The notes under the pieces are model-generated. The model saw only the letters and a program-made list of their open reading frames with translations. It ran no database searches and was not told the DNA's origin. Below, one piece after another: positions 21,391 through 31,471 of a DNA stretch of 63,349 nt. Position 1 is the first letter of the stretch; every line of letters starts with the position of its first letter. The DNA is from Bryobacterales bacterium (GTDB lineage: Bacteria; Acidobacteriota; Terriglobia; Bryobacterales; UBA6623). A program made the translations under genes and the position numbers. The stretch is taken from contig JAJEHF010000139.1 in assembly GCA_022823865.1 (NCBI GenBank), positions 1 to 63,349 on the forward strand, given 5' to 3'.

Positions 21391-22491
21391 CTAGTTGCCC
21401 ACCGGAACGCTCAACAGGGCACTCATGCCCTGGTTGCCGGCCGACTGCAGTGACAGAAGGTACGTCAGCAGGCTGAACGTCGCCTTGGAGTTCAGATCCG
21501 CATCGCTGATGTAGAACCAGTGGTCGCGATAGCGGATGCGCACGAAGGCGCCAGAAGGTTCGGCGGTCGAGGAGGGCACGCGAATCAGACCGCCGGAGAC
21601 TTCGTCCCAGTTCGCTGCATTGCCGCCTGCTTGCTCGGCCACTGTAACCAGACCCCGCGCTTCGTGCTCTGCTGGCGGATCGACGCTGTGGGAGAGGAAG
21701 AACAGCGCTCCCAGGACTGACCTTCCGGTGAGGATGATCTCGTCTCTGCCGCGTACGGCGCTGCGAGCGGTAATGCGGAAGAGCTCGGTGTCGGGATCGA
21801 GTCCCAGCGTGGCGCGCAGTTCGCGCAGCACTCGGGAGCGGTCGTCGTCCCCGGCGGGCTTGCCAACGCGCAGCAGCGCATTGCCCGACGCATCGTCCTG
21901 CTCGAGGACGAACTCCAACGAACCCGCCAGCTGCAGAGACCGCAGGGCCTGGGCCACGCCGCGAAAGCGGCTGTTGTCGGGGATCAACGACGGGGTCGGG
22001 CCGCTCGCCACCGGCGCGTTGGCGATGCCGTTGATGCTGTCAACGCAGCACATCAGCAGGCGCTCGACGCTCCAGCCGGACTGGGATAGCAAGATGATGG
22101 TCTGCGGAGAGATGGGGGTCAGCAACCGACGGGTGAACTCCGCCCCCGAGATCGGCTCGTAGGTAATCGTCGGCTGTTCGCTGTAGCGCGCGCCTAGGTC
22201 AACTCCCAACTCCGTTCGGCCGGAGCCGTCCGCGCCGAACCTGGGCAGCGTGCCGACCCTTGCGTCCAGCGTGTATTGGGCGATCACTGTGCCGACATCG
22301 AGAAAGACCGGAGTGTCGCGGTAGCGCAACCGCACGAGATTGAGGAGGAGCTGGTCGTTTTGCGAGCGGGCAATGCGCTCGTTGTAGTCAAACCGGGCGG
22401 CCGGTATCGTGCGCGGGCCCATGCGGGTTGCACAAGCAACCAGCAGCAGCTCGCCTAGCAGGGCCGCCGCCATCGCGATCCGAGCGAGCAT
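21391..22491 (-). CDS. Putative lipoprotein of unknown function
   Basis: A 366-residue protein with a signal peptide ending in lipobox L-V-A-C (Cys at about 20), so it should be anchored in the outer or inner membrane. The mature part begins R-F-D-Y-N-E-R-I-A-R-S-Q-N-D-Q-L-L-L-N-L-V-R-L-R-Y-R-D, with a repeated mixed alpha/beta pattern and no catalytic motif that I recognise. It follows the FN3 lipoprotein gene by 4 bp and is last in the run sulfatase-hslV-hslU-FN3 lipoprotein. Confidence 0.75.
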   Translation of the reverse strand: MLARIAMAAALLGELLLVACATRMGPRTIPAARFDYNERIARSQNDQLLLNLVRLRYRDTPVFLDVGTVIAQYTLDARVGTLPRFGADGSGRTELGVDLGARYSEQPTITYEPISGAEFTRRLLTPISPQTIILLSQSGWSVERLLMCCVDSINGIANAPVASGPTPSLIPDNSRFRGVAQALRSLQLAGSLEFVLEQDDASGNALLRVGKPAGDDDRSRVLRELRATLGLDPDTELFRITARSAVRGRDEIILTGRSVLGALFFLSHSVDPPAEHEARGLVTVAEQAGGNAANWDEVSGGLIRVPSSTAEPSGAFVRIRYRDHWFYISDADLNSKATFSLLTYLLSLQSAGNQGMSALLSVPVGN

Positions 22492-22495
22492 CTCA

Positions 22496-23533
22496 CTAGT
22501 CTATCGGCGAGTGGGGTGCGGGGACCGTGATTGCAGGGCCCGGCGGGCTCTCGTTACCGCTCGTGTCTAGCGCGGACACCGAAAACTCGTGCGCTTTGCG
22601 CTCGGCCCCGCCATCGCTGTAGGTGGTGTCGACCGAGACCCCGGAAATCGCCATGCCGTCCCGATAGACGCGATAGCCGGCCACGTCCTGTTCCGGGCTG
22701 GACAGCCACGACAGTTCCACCGTGGTCTCGGTTCGTACCGCTCGCAGGCCCGCTGGCGGCGTCGGGGGAAAGGTGTCCCGCGGGGTCACGCTGACCGCGT
22801 CGGAAGCAGAGCCTTCGATCCATCCGGCCTCTGATCTGCGGAGCGGGCGGACTCGATACCGGTAGGTCCGGCCCCAGCCCACGGTCCGGTCGAGGAATGC
22901 GGTCGCAGCCAGGCGCCCCAGCGGCTGGTACTCGCCGTCATTGCCCGTCGCTCTGTCGACGGCGTACTCTTCGGCGCGCGCGGACGGCAGCCATGCCAGC
23001 GCCACGCCTTCAGCCTGGACTGAGTGCGAGGCCCAAGTCGCGCGCACGGGAGGTTCCAACGGCTGGAGCTGGACTTGGTTCGAGTATCCCGCGTGCCGGC
23101 CGGCGCGGTTCGCGACCGTCAGGACCAGGATCGTTTCCTGGCCGAGCGGCCAGTCGCCCAAGGGGAGGCGCGCATCGATCCGCTCGCCAGGCCCGAGATC
23201 GACCAGCTTGGGCTCGCCGACCGTCAGCACTTCGCGGCGGTACTCGTCGATCGTCTGTGCCGTAAGCGCGTTGCCAAACCCCGGCACGTCCACGGCCCAC
23301 AGCGTGAAGCCGCTGACATTGCGAGCGGCCATGCCCTCGGTGGTGACAAGCGGCCAACTCCACTCGATCCGGACCTCATGCGCGACTTGGTGTGCCGCAA
23401 GGTCCGTGACCGGTTGCGGCAGATCCACCAGCGGTGGCAGCGGGTCACCCACCGATCCGCACGAGGTCACGATCACAGCCAACGCGCCGCATCGCGCGGC
23501 GTGCTGCAACCGGCTCCGCTGCCTTGGGGCCAT
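22496..23533 (-). CDS. Lipoprotein with fibronectin type III domains
   Basis: A 345-residue protein with a signal ending V-T-S-C (lipobox Cys at about 25) and G-D-P-L-P-P-L after it. The rest reads as consecutive FN3 modules: I-E-W-S-W-P near 55, A-L-A-W-L-P-S-A-R-A-E-E-Y-A-V-D-R near 180 and V-E-L-S-W-L-S-S-P-E-Q-D-V-A-G-Y-R-V-Y-R near 280 are typical FN3 strands. Such proteins usually mediate surface or polysaccharide binding. The gene begins 3 bp after hslU and lies 4 bp before the next lipoprotein gene, so all are probably cotranscribed. Confidence 0.82.
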   Translation of the reverse strand: MAPRQRSRLQHAARCGALAVIVTSCGSVGDPLPPLVDLPQPVTDLAAHQVAHEVRIEWSWPLVTTEGMAARNVSGFTLWAVDVPGFGNALTAQTIDEYRREVLTVGEPKLVDLGPGERIDARLPLGDWPLGQETILVLTVANRAGRHAGYSNQVQLQPLEPPVRATWASHSVQAEGVALAWLPSARAEEYAVDRATGNDGEYQPLGRLAATAFLDRTVGWGRTYRYRVRPLRRSEAGWIEGSASDAVSVTPRDTFPPTPPAGLRAVRTETTVELSWLSSPEQDVAGYRVYRDGMAISGVSVDTTYSDGGAERKAHEFSVSALDTSGNESPPGPAITVPAPHSPID

Positions 23534-23536
23534 CTG

Positions 23537-24907
23537 TCAGAGGATATAGCGGCTCAGATCTTGGTCCTTCACGATCGAGGCGAGTTGCTCGTTCACGTAC
23601 GCCACGTCGATCGTGGCGCTGCTCTCCCGCATGTCGGGAGCTTCGAACGAGATCTTGTCCAGCAACTTCTCCATGATCGTGTGGAGCCGCCGTGCCCCGA
23701 TGTCCTCGGTTTGCTCGTTGACGATCATCGCCGTGCGCGCGATTTCCTCGATCGAGCCCTCGGTGAACTCCAGCTTCAAGCCCTCGGTCTCCAGCAGCGC
23801 GATGTACTGCTTGGTCAGCGCATTCTTGGGCTCGGTCAGGATCCGGATGAAATCATCCTTCGTCAGCGGCTTGAGCTCGACTCGGATCGGGAAGCGCCCC
23901 TGCATCTCCGGAATCATGTCGCTGGGCTTGGCAACGTGGAATGCGCCGGCTGCGATGAACAGGATGTGGTCGGTGCGGATCATCCCGTAGCGCGTGTTGA
24001 CCGTCGTGCCCTCCACGATCGGCAGCAGGTCGCGTTGGACGCCTTCGCGGCTCACTTCCGGCCCGCGGCCGCCTTCGCGTCCGGCGATCTTGTCCATTTC
24101 GTCGAGGAACACGATCCCGGCCTGCTCGGTGCGTTCGACCGCCATGCGCGTGATCTGTTCCATGTCGATGAGCTTTTGCTCCTCTTCTTGGGTCAGCGTG
24201 TCCAAAGCGTCCAGCACGGTCATCTTGCGGCGGCGGGTTTGCCCGCCGAACAATCCGGGGACCAGCTCCCGGATATTGATGTCCATCTCTTCTACGCCCT
24301 GGTTGGTGACGACCTCGATCGGGTTGTTGCGGTTCTGGATATCGATCTCGACCATGCGGTCGTCCAGCTTGCCTTCCCGCAACTTCTTGCGCAGCTTCTC
24401 GCGCGTAGCCGCAGTGCTGTCAGGCTCGTCCTGGTCCTCGCTCTTCTGGGGCGGCATCAGGATCTGCAGCAGGCGCTCTTCGGCGTTCTTCTCGGCCCGC
24501 TCCGCGACGAGGTCGATCTTCTGCTCGCGGATCATGTCGATTGCCATTTCGACGAGGTCCCGGATCATCGAGTCGACGTCGCGGCCCACGTAACCGACCT
24601 CGGTGAACTTGGTCGCTTCGACCTTCACGAACGGCGAGTTCGAAAGCCGCGCCAGGCGCCGCGCGACCTCGGTCTTGCCGACGCCGGTCGGGCCCATCAT
24701 GAGGATGTTCTTCGGCATCACCTCCTCGGCCATCTCCGGATCGAGCCGCTGGCGCCGGATGCGGTTGCGCAGGGCCACCGCCACCGCCCGCTTGGCCTCG
24801 GATTGGCCGACCACGTGCTTGTCGAGTTCTTCGACGATCTCCCGCGGAGTCAGCTCGTCGAGAGCCGTCGAACTAGACCCGGAATCACCGGGAAGGAAGA
24901 TGACCAT
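23537..24907 (-). CDS. hslU: ATP-dependent protease ATPase subunit HslU
   Basis: AAA+ unfoldase of the HslUV (ClpYQ) protease; it unfolds substrates and feeds them to HslV. The 456-residue protein has [17 protein letters not shown] near the N-terminus, Walker A G-P-T-G-V-G-K-T, the E-V-G-Y-V-G-R-D-V pore loop, Walker [10 protein letters not shown] and the C-terminal [10 protein letters not shown] sensor 2 region ending D-L-S-R-Y-I-L, which docks into HslV. It starts 4 bp after hslV. Confidence 0.97.
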   Translation of the reverse strand: MVIFLPGDSGSSSTALDELTPREIVEELDKHVVGQSEAKRAVAVALRNRIRRQRLDPEMAEEVMPKNILMMGPTGVGKTEVARRLARLSNSPFVKVEATKFTEVGYVGRDVDSMIRDLVEMAIDMIREQKIDLVAERAEKNAEERLLQILMPPQKSEDQDEPDSTAATREKLRKKLREGKLDDRMVEIDIQNRNNPIEVVTNQGVEEMDINIRELVPGLFGGQTRRRKMTVLDALDTLTQEEEQKLIDMEQITRMAVERTEQAGIVFLDEMDKIAGREGGRGPEVSREGVQRDLLPIVEGTTVNTRYGMIRTDHILFIAAGAFHVAKPSDMIPEMQGRFPIRVELKPLTKDDFIRILTEPKNALTKQYIALLETEGLKLEFTEGSIEEIARTAMIVNEQTEDIGARRLHTIMEKLLDKISFEAPDMRESSATIDVAYVNEQLASIVKDQDLSRYIL

Positions 24908-24911
24908 TGCG

Positions 24912-25457
24912 TTAGCTCAATTCCTCGAACGCGATGTTTGAGTTGGTATAGATGCAGATGTTTGCCGCGATCTTCATCGCTGACTCGGCAACTTCTCGCG
25001 CGCTCAAGTCGGTGTGCTCCAGCAGGGCGGTGGCCGCGGCGACCGCATAGGAACCGCCCGATCCGACGGCGGCCACGCGGTCGTCGGGTTCGATGACATC
25101 TCCTGTCCCGCTCAGCAGCAGGGTCGACTTCGCGTCGGCCACCAGCAGCAGCGCTTCCAAGTGGCGCAGCGTCTTGTCCATGCGCCACTCCTTGGACAGC
25201 TCCACCGCCGCCCGGCTCAGATTGCCGCCGAACGCTTGGAGCTTCTCCTCAAAGCGCGTGAAGAGAGAAATCGCATCGGCCGTGGAGCCGGCAAAGCCGG
25301 CCAGAACTTGCTCGTTGTGGAGGCGCCGGATTTTCTTGGCCGAGGATTTCATGACCTCGGCGCCCATGGTGACCTGGCCATCGCCGGCGAGGGCAACCTT
25401 GCCGTCACGGCGGACGCAGAGCACCGTGGTCGAGCGGATGCGGGGGTGCAGGGCCAT
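24912..25457 (-). CDS. hslV: ATP-dependent protease peptidase subunit HslV
   Basis: Proteasome-like threonine peptidase, partner of HslU. Counted from the ATG at 25457 it is 181 residues. The Thr nucleophile lies in R-S-T-T-V-L-C-V, exposed after removal of a leader of about 8-9 residues; D-G-Q-V-T-M-G and [10 protein letters not shown] are also conserved. Two further in-frame ATGs upstream (25481 and 25526) give longer leaders; the one at 25526 would overlap the preceding sulfatase, and none has a strong ribosome site, so the start is uncertain. hslV leads hslU with a 4-bp gap. Confidence 0.94.
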   Translation of the reverse strand: MALHPRIRSTTVLCVRRDGKVALAGDGQVTMGAEVMKSSAKKIRRLHNEQVLAGFAGSTADAISLFTRFEEKLQAFGGNLSRAAVELSKEWRMDKTLRHLEALLLVADAKSTLLLSGTGDVIEPDDRVAAVGSGGSYAVAAATALLEHTDLSAREVAESAMKIAANICIYTNSNIAFEELS

Positions 25458-25507
25458 CGTCTGCCGGAGCCGATATTCCATTATAGGTAGGGCCCGGCCC
25501 CCGCTTT

Positions 25508-26968
25508 TCACGGCTTCGGCACCCACGAGTACGCGTCGGCATCGAACACGTACGCGCTCTTGAGCGGCGCTGCAGCGGCGTTTTCGCGCGGCAGCAGTTC
25601 AGCCAGCGCCCGCTTTAGCTCGCGCCGTCCCTCGCTGTCGGCTAGATTGGCCAGCTCGTGCGGGTCGGCGTCGCGGTCGTACAGCTCCTCTCCGCCGTCG
25701 CGGTAGCGGATGTAGAGCCAGCGGCCCTGGCGGACTGCGTGATTGCCGCGCAGGTAGGTGATGCCGGCGTGGCGGTTCGGTTCCGAAGCCGGATCCGCCA
25801 ACAGGCCGGTCAGACTGCGGCCGTCGAGCCCGGGGGCGGCGGGAACGCCGGCCAAGTCGACCAGCGTCGGGTAGATGTCGAGCAGGCTGACCGGCCTGTC
25901 GCAGATACTCCCGGGCGCGACGCCCGGCCCGCGAATCACAAGAGGCACGTGAGTGGCCCGCTCCCAGAGCGTGGACTTGTACCAGTGCTGCTTTTCTCCA
26001 AGGTGGAAGCCGTGATCCGATGCGAAGACGACGACGGTGTTCTCGGCATGCGGGCCCTGCTCCAACGCGTCTAGCAGTCGCCCTACCAAGGTATCGGCGA
26101 AAGCGATGTTGGCAGCGTAGGCCCTGACGGCTTCCGCCCATTTCCCGGCTGCGCGGATGGCTGCGAAGACCTCGGCACCGCGGCCGGCCAGGCGCCGCCC
26201 CTCGGCCGGAACGTCGGCAAGGTCGTCAGCGGGAGCGTCTGGCAGCACGGTTTGGTTTGCTTCGATGGCCGCGAAGAATCTTTGCGGGGCGTACCACGGA
26301 AGGTGGGGGTGGAACAGGCCGACGGCGAGCAAGAACGGCTGCGCTCGGTCTTGCCGGAGAAAGTCGGCGGCCCAAGCGACCGTGCGTGAGTCACCGTAGT
26401 CGGCATCGCGGATTGGCAGAGAGCCCCAGTCCAGCTCGTGGCGGAACGGCGTCATGCCGGCCAGGGGGTGTCCGGGCGGCGGCCGGGCCGGGCCGATTCC
26501 GGGGTAGGCCGGCCCGGCGCGGTCCCAAGGGTCGTCGAACCGCAAGTCAAAGAACTCGTCCCACAGGTCGGGCGGATTGAACCCTGCCGTGTGGTGAAAG
26601 ATCTTGCCCCCGCCGGCGACATGGTAGCCAGCTCGCCGGAATGCCTCCGGCAGCGCGACAGCCTCCGGCATGTGAGGTCTCCACCAATGGCCGTTGTCGT
26701 AAATGCCGGTCGTGGACGGGGCCAAGCCGAGCAGCAGCGCCGTGCGCGAAGGGTTGCACTTGGGAGAGGCGGCATATGCTTGGCGAAACAGCATTCCGCT
26801 TCCCGCCAGCCGGTCGATGTTGGGAGTGCGCGCGTTGGGATGGGAAGTCAGCGCCCCGACCCAGTCGTTCAGGTCGTCGGCGAGGATCAGCAGGACGTTG
26901 GGTTTTGCGGCTTCGGCCGAACTGCTGGCGAACGCGGCTAGGACCGCGATGATCTGGATCAGCTTCAT
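25508..26968 (-). CDS. Secreted iduronate-2-sulfatase-like sulfatase
   Basis: About 486 residues from the ATG at 26968, which places a clean signal peptide ([20 protein letters not shown]) at the N-terminus; an upstream in-frame start has no signal. Metal ligands lie in L-A-D-D-L-N-D-W; the formylglycine site is C71-[19 protein letters not shown] and [15 protein letters not shown] resemble the iduronate-2-sulfatase group, which removes 2-O-sulfate from glycosaminoglycan-like sugars. It is followed after about 50 bp by hslV on the same strand. Confidence 0.92.
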   Translation of the reverse strand: MKLIQIIAVLAAFASSSAEAAKPNVLLILADDLNDWVGALTSHPNARTPNIDRLAGSGMLFRQAYAASPKCNPSRTALLLGLAPSTTGIYDNGHWWRPHMPEAVALPEAFRRAGYHVAGGGKIFHHTAGFNPPDLWDEFFDLRFDDPWDRAGPAYPGIGPARPPPGHPLAGMTPFRHELDWGSLPIRDADYGDSRTVAWAADFLRQDRAQPFLLAVGLFHPHLPWYAPQRFFAAIEANQTVLPDAPADDLADVPAEGRRLAGRGAEVFAAIRAAGKWAEAVRAYAANIAFADTLVGRLLDALEQGPHAENTVVVFASDHGFHLGEKQHWYKSTLWERATHVPLVIRGPGVAPGSICDRPVSLLDIYPTLVDLAGVPAAPGLDGRSLTGLLADPASEPNRHAGITYLRGNHAVRQGRWLYIRYRDGGEELYDRDADPHELANLADSEGRRELKRALAELLPRENAAAAPLKSAYVFDADAYSWVPKP

Positions 26969-27066
26969 TGCGCAAGGGTTGGAAGTTTCGAGCGGACAAG
27001 AGCAAGAAATTCCCGCTCGGGTCAGCCGCCGCGCCGCCCGTCCGGGCCAAGTATAATGTTTCGCCG

Positions 27067-27507
27067 ATGGCGGACGACCAGAGCGCAAGCGGTAGCCGGC
27101 CGGAGATTCCGAATCGATTGTTCTTTCGGATCGGCGAGGTTACGAAGATCGCGGGAGTGGAAGCGCATGTGCTGCGCTTCTGGGAATCGGAGTTTCCGAT
27201 GCTGTCTCCGCGCAAGACTCCCAAGGGGCAGCGGCAGTACCGCCGCAAGGATCTTGAGACGATTCTTGCCATCAAACAGCTCCTGTACGGCGACAAGTAC
27301 ACCATCGCGGGTGCGCGGCGGGCCTTGCGCGCCAACAGCGCGGTCGCGAAACGGGCCGAGCCCGAGCCAGCCGCGGCCGCTCCGCCGGGAGGCGGGACTC
27401 CGCAGCCGCCGCAGGATGACGGGAAGGTTTCGCGTCCGGTCTCGCGCCAGGGCCTGGCCGAGATTCGCAGCGGCTTGGAGCAGATCCTGAGACTGCTCGA
27501 GCCGTGA
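27067..27507 (+). CDS. MerR-family transcriptional regulator
   Basis: A 146-residue DNA-binding protein. From about residue 18, [26 protein letters not shown] is the MerR winged helix-turn-helix, followed by [15 protein letters not shown]. The C-terminal part is short and Pro/Ala-rich rather than a ligand-binding domain, so it belongs to the small MerR type often found near integration host factor genes. The ATG at 27067 is preferred to a longer frame upstream. It diverges from the sulfatase. Confidence 0.88.
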   Translation: MADDQSASGSRPEIPNRLFFRIGEVTKIAGVEAHVLRFWESEFPMLSPRKTPKGQRQYRRKDLETILAIKQLLYGDKYTIAGARRALRANSAVAKRAEPEPAAAAPPGGGTPQPPQDDGKVSRPVSRQGLAEIRSGLEQILRLLEP

Positions 27508-27529
27508 GCGCACGGCCGCGGCGGAGCAG

Positions 27530-28648
27530 CTAGACGGCCAGCGCCAGCGTCGCCTCGTCGCGTCGCACTTCGCGGTAGAGCGTGTCGCGCTCGGTGGGCT
27601 CGCGGCCGGAGTTGCGGATCAGGCGCAGCAGCTGCTCTCGTCGCAGCACCTGTGGAGTCTTCGCGCCGGCGTCGTGGTAGATCTTCTCCTCGACCACGGT
27701 GCCGTCGATGTCGTCCGCGCCGAAGCGCTGCGCCACTTGCGCGATCTTCGGGGTCATCATGATCCAGTAGGCCTTGATGTGCGGGAAGTTGTCCAGCAGA
27801 AGCCGGGCCACGGCGATGGCCCGGATGTCTTGAAAGCCCGACGTCATCGGCAGGTGGTGCATCGGGGTGTTTTGGGGGTGGAATGCCAGCGGGATGAAGG
27901 TCTGGAAACCGCCAGTATCGTCCTGTAGCGCCCGCAAGCGCAGCAGGTGGTCAACGCGGTCCTCATCGGTCTCGATGTGACCGTAGAGCATGGTGGCGTT
28001 GGACTTCAGGCCTAGGTTGTGCGCCGTCCGGGCTGTCTCGATCCACTCGTCACCATCGATCTTGTGGTCGCAGATAATGCGGCGGACGCGCTCGGTAAAG
28101 ATCTCCGCGCCCCCGCCTGGCAGAGAGTCGACACCAGAATCTCGGAGCCGCTCCAAGGTTTCTTGGATGGAGATGCCCTCGCGGCGCGCCAGATAGCCGA
28201 TCTCGACCATGGTCAGGGCCTTGAGGTGGACCCTTGGGAAGCGCTGCTTGAGCCCGCCGAACATCTTGGCAAACCAATCCAGGCCAAGTTCTGGATGCAG
28301 GCCGCCCACCACGTGGAACTCCGAAATCTCCTCGCTGTAGCCGATTCCGGCGGTATGCCAGACCTGCTCCAGTGACATGGTGTAGGCGGTCGGGTTGCGC
28401 TTTTGCTTGCCGAACGCGCACAGCTTGCAGGCTGCCACGCACACGTCCGTCGGGTTGATGTGGCGGTTGACGTTGAAATAGGTCCGGTTCCCGTTCAGCC
28501 GTTCGCGAACCTGGTTGGCCAAGTGGCCAACCGCCAGCAGGTCTGGCGACCTGTACAGGTTCACGCCGTCCTCGAAGGACAGGCGCGTGCCGTTCGCTAC
28601 CTTGTCTGCAACGGGCCGCAGGCGGGGATCGGAAATGCGTGGTAGCAC
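27530..28648 (-). CDS. mqnE: Aminofutalosine synthase
   Basis: Radical SAM enzyme that joins 3-(1-carboxyvinyloxy)benzoate with SAM to form aminofutalosine in the futalosine route to menaquinone. The 372-residue protein has the cluster motif C70-V-A-A-C74-K-L-C77, then E-F-H-V-V-G-G-L-H-P-E-L and S-L-P-G-G-G-A-E-I-F, all typical of MqnE rather than MqnC or CofG/H. GTG start. It implies menaquinone as respiratory quinone. The ubiA-like gene at 30578 may supply the prenylation step of the same pathway. Confidence 0.93.
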   Translation of the reverse strand: MLPRISDPRLRPVADKVANGTRLSFEDGVNLYRSPDLLAVGHLANQVRERLNGNRTYFNVNRHINPTDVCVAACKLCAFGKQKRNPTAYTMSLEQVWHTAGIGYSEEISEFHVVGGLHPELGLDWFAKMFGGLKQRFPRVHLKALTMVEIGYLARREGISIQETLERLRDSGVDSLPGGGAEIFTERVRRIICDHKIDGDEWIETARTAHNLGLKSNATMLYGHIETDEDRVDHLLRLRALQDDTGGFQTFIPLAFHPQNTPMHHLPMTSGFQDIRAIAVARLLLDNFPHIKAYWIMMTPKIAQVAQRFGADDIDGTVVEEKIYHDAGAKTPQVLRREQLLRLIRNSGREPTERDTLYREVRRDEATLALAV

Positions 28649-28717
28649 GGGGCTTCTCTTCAGGTCACGGTAGCACTGCGACCGTGAGGGGGCAAGGCAC
28701 CCGCAGGCCGTCGCCGC

Positions 28718-29560
28718 TTACCGCCGCTCGGCCTCCAGTTGCTCCAAGTATAGGCTCTCGAGCCGCTTCACAGCGGCTAGGAACCCCGCCGGGTCCACGA
28801 ATGTATCGGGGCTGTATGCCTGTCCGGCGCGGTATTTGTCGTGCAAGCCGTACTGCGATCCGTGGGCTGCCACCCAGACATCGACCTGCATGGCCTTCTG
28901 GCGCTCGAACGTCTTGGCAAAGTCCTCGGCAACGCCCGGGTAGGTTGGGTCTACGACAAGCTTCTTGCCTCGGTTGATCGTGCCCATGTTGGCGATGACG
29001 ACCTTGTATTCCCGGCCGTTCTCCCGAACCGACATGGCGTAGCTGGAGCTGCCCGCCGTGTGACCCGGGGTGTCAATGACCGTGAGCCTGATGGCGCCGA
29101 GCTCGATCACCTCGCCGTCCTTAATGATCTTGTCCACCTTGACAGGCTTGAAGGACACGCGTCCGCCAAAGTGCGGGTCGCTAAAGCCGCCGTCTTCCAG
29201 CACTGGCGCGTCGTCCTCGGTTGCCCACATCTGCGCGCCGGTGATCTGCTTGATTTCGGCCAGGGCCGCGGTGTGATCCCAGTGAGACTGCATCTGCAGC
29301 AAGATCTTGATGTCTTCGAAGCGGAAGCCCACCGACTCGATGTTCCGGCGGATCAAGGGGACCGAGTCTTCGAGGGCGGTGTTGACGAGGATGTGTCCCT
29401 CGTCCGAGGTGATCAGGAACACCCCCAGGTCATAGGTGCCGACCGCGTAAAGGTTGCCGATCACGCGGTGCCCGGGAAACGGCCGCGACCAGCCCTCCGG
29501 CTGGGCTGGGCAGAGCGATGCAAAGAGCCCGAGCAGGGCGGCGAGGCCGAGGCTGCGCAT
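28718..29560 (-). CDS. Subclass B3 metallo-beta-lactamase-like protein
   Basis: A 280-residue secreted zinc hydrolase with signal peptide M-R-S-L-G-L-A-A-L-L-G-L-F-A-S-L-C-P-A-Q. The metal motif is Q91-S-H93-W-D95-H96, with later ligands H167 (D-T-P-G-H-T-A-G) and probably H233 (V-A-A-H-G-S-Q-Y). Subclass B3 enzymes use H/Q-x-H-x-D-H; Gln at the first position is known from the GOB type. Overall size and order fit B3 enzymes, which hydrolyse beta-lactams in the periplasm, but activity on antibiotics is not proven by sequence; other lactonase-like roles are possible. It is on the same strand as mqnE, 69 bp upstream of it. Confidence 0.78.
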   Translation of the reverse strand: MRSLGLAALLGLFASLCPAQPEGWSRPFPGHRVIGNLYAVGTYDLGVFLITSDEGHILVNTALEDSVPLIRRNIESVGFRFEDIKILLQMQSHWDHTAALAEIKQITGAQMWATEDDAPVLEDGGFSDPHFGGRVSFKPVKVDKIIKDGEVIELGAIRLTVIDTPGHTAGSSSYAMSVRENGREYKVVIANMGTINRGKKLVVDPTYPGVAEDFAKTFERQKAMQVDVWVAAHGSQYGLHDKYRAGQAYSPDTFVDPAGFLAAVKRLESLYLEQLEAERR

Positions 29561-29731
29561 GCTTGCCAGTATGGCAGGTGGGATTGACGGCCGGAAGGGG
29601 GTGTTCTTCTTCCCGGGACAGCCGCGTGTTCACTTGAACGGACCCGCTCCTCCGGTTGCTTCGGCCAGCAGGTTGGCAATCGAATCAGATCCGCCATAGC
29701 GACATCGCGCGCGTCGTTACACTGGTCGTGG

Positions 29732-30493
29732 ATGTCCCAGAAGTTCGTACCGCCCGTTGCGCTCGTCACCGGAGCGTCCTTGGGCATCGGAGCGGCTACT
29801 GCTCGCGAATTCGCCAAGCGAGGGTATGCGATCGCTGTGCACTTCAACGCCAGCGAGCGGCAGGCCCAGCAGATCGTGACCGATATCGAGAACAGCGGCG
29901 GCACGGCGGCAAGTTTCCAAGCCGACCTTTCCGATGCGCAGCAGTGCCAGCATCTCGTCTCGAGCGTCGTCGAGCGCTTCGGCCGGATCGACGTGCTGGT
30001 CAATAACGCGGGGTCCCTTATCGGGCGCCGGCTCCTGGCCGAGATTGACGAGGACTTCTGGAACAGCGTGATGGACCTGAATCTGGCCAGCGTGCTTTGG
30101 GTCACGCAGGCCGCAGCCGTACACATGCGCGAGCGCGGTTCGGGCGCCGTCGTGAATCTCGGCTCCATCGCCGGCCACAACGGCGGCGGGCCCGGCGCGA
30201 TCCTCTATGCCACGGCGAAGGCCGCGGTCACGGGCATGACCAAGGCCTTGGCCAAGGAACTCATTCCCCAAGGCATCCGTGTCAACGCCGTCAACCCTGG
30301 CGTGATTCTCACGCCATTCCACGAGCGCTTCTCGAGCGAGGAGCGGATGCGCGCGATGGTGTCGCAGATTCCGCAGGGACGAGCGGGAGAGTCCGAGGAA
30401 GTTGCCAGCGTGATCGCGTTCCTGGCCAGCGACGCCGCGTCGCACATGGTCGGGGAATCGGTTGAGGTCAACGGCGGGATGCTGATGGACTGA
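29732..30493 (+). CDS. Short-chain dehydrogenase/reductase (FabG-like)
   Basis: A 253-residue NAD(P)-dependent oxidoreductase: V-T-G-A-S-L-G-I-G-A-A (Rossmann glycine motif, 12-22), L-V-N-N-A-G, catalytic S in N-L-G-S-I-A-G and Y-A-T-A-K. The ending V-E-V-N-G-G-M-L is classical. It is a single gene diverging from the metallo-beta-lactamase; substrate unknown, although resemblance to 3-oxoacyl-ACP reductases is close. Confidence 0.88.
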   Translation: MSQKFVPPVALVTGASLGIGAATAREFAKRGYAIAVHFNASERQAQQIVTDIENSGGTAASFQADLSDAQQCQHLVSSVVERFGRIDVLVNNAGSLIGRRLLAEIDEDFWNSVMDLNLASVLWVTQAAAVHMRERGSGAVVNLGSIAGHNGGGPGAILYATAKAAVTGMTKALAKELIPQGIRVNAVNPGVILTPFHERFSSEERMRAMVSQIPQGRAGESEEVASVIAFLASDAASHMVGESVEVNGGMLMD

Positions 30494-30577
30494 GCGGCTG
30501 CACCAGCAGGCAAGCGGGCCTCTCCGCGCTGAGGTCGCGCGACCCCCGACGCGCAATCGGAGCGGCGTCCAGCCGCT

Positions 30578-31471
30578 CTACGCTGGGAGCCGGAGCGGCA
30601 GCCACAGATCTACGGCCCAGAACGCAGCGAACAGCACGCTGGCCCAACCGTTCACGGTGAAGAAGGCCGCATCTACGCGCGACAGGTCGTCGGCGCTTAC
30701 CAGGGATTGCTCGTAGACCAGCAGTCCGGCCATCGTGACGACACCGAGCAGGGCTACGAGGCCCAGTCCCATGTTGAGCCACATGCCAAGCAGGCACACC
30801 ACCATGCCGACATGTAACAGCCGCGAGACCAGCAATGCTCTGGCGACTCCCAGGCGGGCGGGGATGGAATGCAGGCCGGCGCTGCGGTCGAATGCGACGT
30901 CTTGGCAGGAATAGATGATGTCGAAGCCGGCCGTCCAGAGCGTCACGGCCAGCGCCAGCAACAGTATCGCGGGGTCCAGCGTCCCTCGAACCGCGATCCA
31001 CGCCGCCGCCGGAGCGACCCCGAGCACGGTGCCGAGCACGACGTGGGACAGGGCGGTGAAACGCTTCGTGTAGGAGTAGCCCAGTGCCAGGGCCAGCGCG
31101 AGCGGGCTGAGCTTGAGACAGAGCGGGTTGAGCTGCCAAGCGGCGAGAACCAGCACGGCCGCCGAGATCGAGACGAAGACAGCCGCGAACCGCTTCGAGA
31201 GTCTTCCCGCCGGAAGCGCCCGGCTGGCAGTCCGAGGATTCAGCGCGTCCATCGGCGCGTCAATCAGGCGATTGAAAGCCATGGCGGCCGACCGTGCCGC
31301 CACCATGGCGACGATGATCCAGACCAGCTTCCAGACCAGATCAGGACCGGACCGGTCGGTTCCTCGCAGCGCCAACAGGGTCGCGGTGAGGGCGAAGGGC
31401 AGGGCAAAGACCGAATGCTGGAACTTGATCGCCTCCAGCAGCTCTGCGATCTTGCGCAGGAATCCGCTCAT
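30578..31471 (-). CDS. UbiA-family prenyltransferase, probable menaquinone (futalosine) pathway
   Basis: A 297-residue integral membrane prenyltransferase. The first Asp-rich motif N-R-L-I-D-A-P-M-D-A-L-N-P-R-T-A-S-R and the second, D-I-I-Y-S-C-Q-D-V-A-F-D, are present, with about eight membrane segments. The opening K-F-Q-H-S-V-F-A-L-P-F-A-L resembles the MqnP/UbiA-like group that prenylates the menaquinone nucleus in organisms using the futalosine route, which fits mqnE nearby. Its ATG overlaps the trpC stop by 4 bp (ATGA), so it is the last gene of fabD-fabG-trpC-ubiA. Confidence 0.85.
   Translation of the reverse strand: MSGFLRKIAELLEAIKFQHSVFALPFALTATLLALRGTDRSGPDLVWKLVWIIVAMVAARSAAMAFNRLIDAPMDALNPRTASRALPAGRLSKRFAAVFVSISAAVLVLAAWQLNPLCLKLSPLALALALGYSYTKRFTALSHVVLGTVLGVAPAAAWIAVRGTLDPAILLLALAVTLWTAGFDIIYSCQDVAFDRSAGLHSIPARLGVARALLVSRLLHVGMVVCLLGMWLNMGLGLVALLGVVTMAGLLVYEQSLVSADDLSRVDAAFFTVNGWASVLFAAFWAVDLWLPLRLPA

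Noticed and set aside
23024..25096. 690-codon open frame on the plus strand
   Set aside because: Antisense shadow of hslU and its neighbours, whose minus-strand proteins are clearly real.
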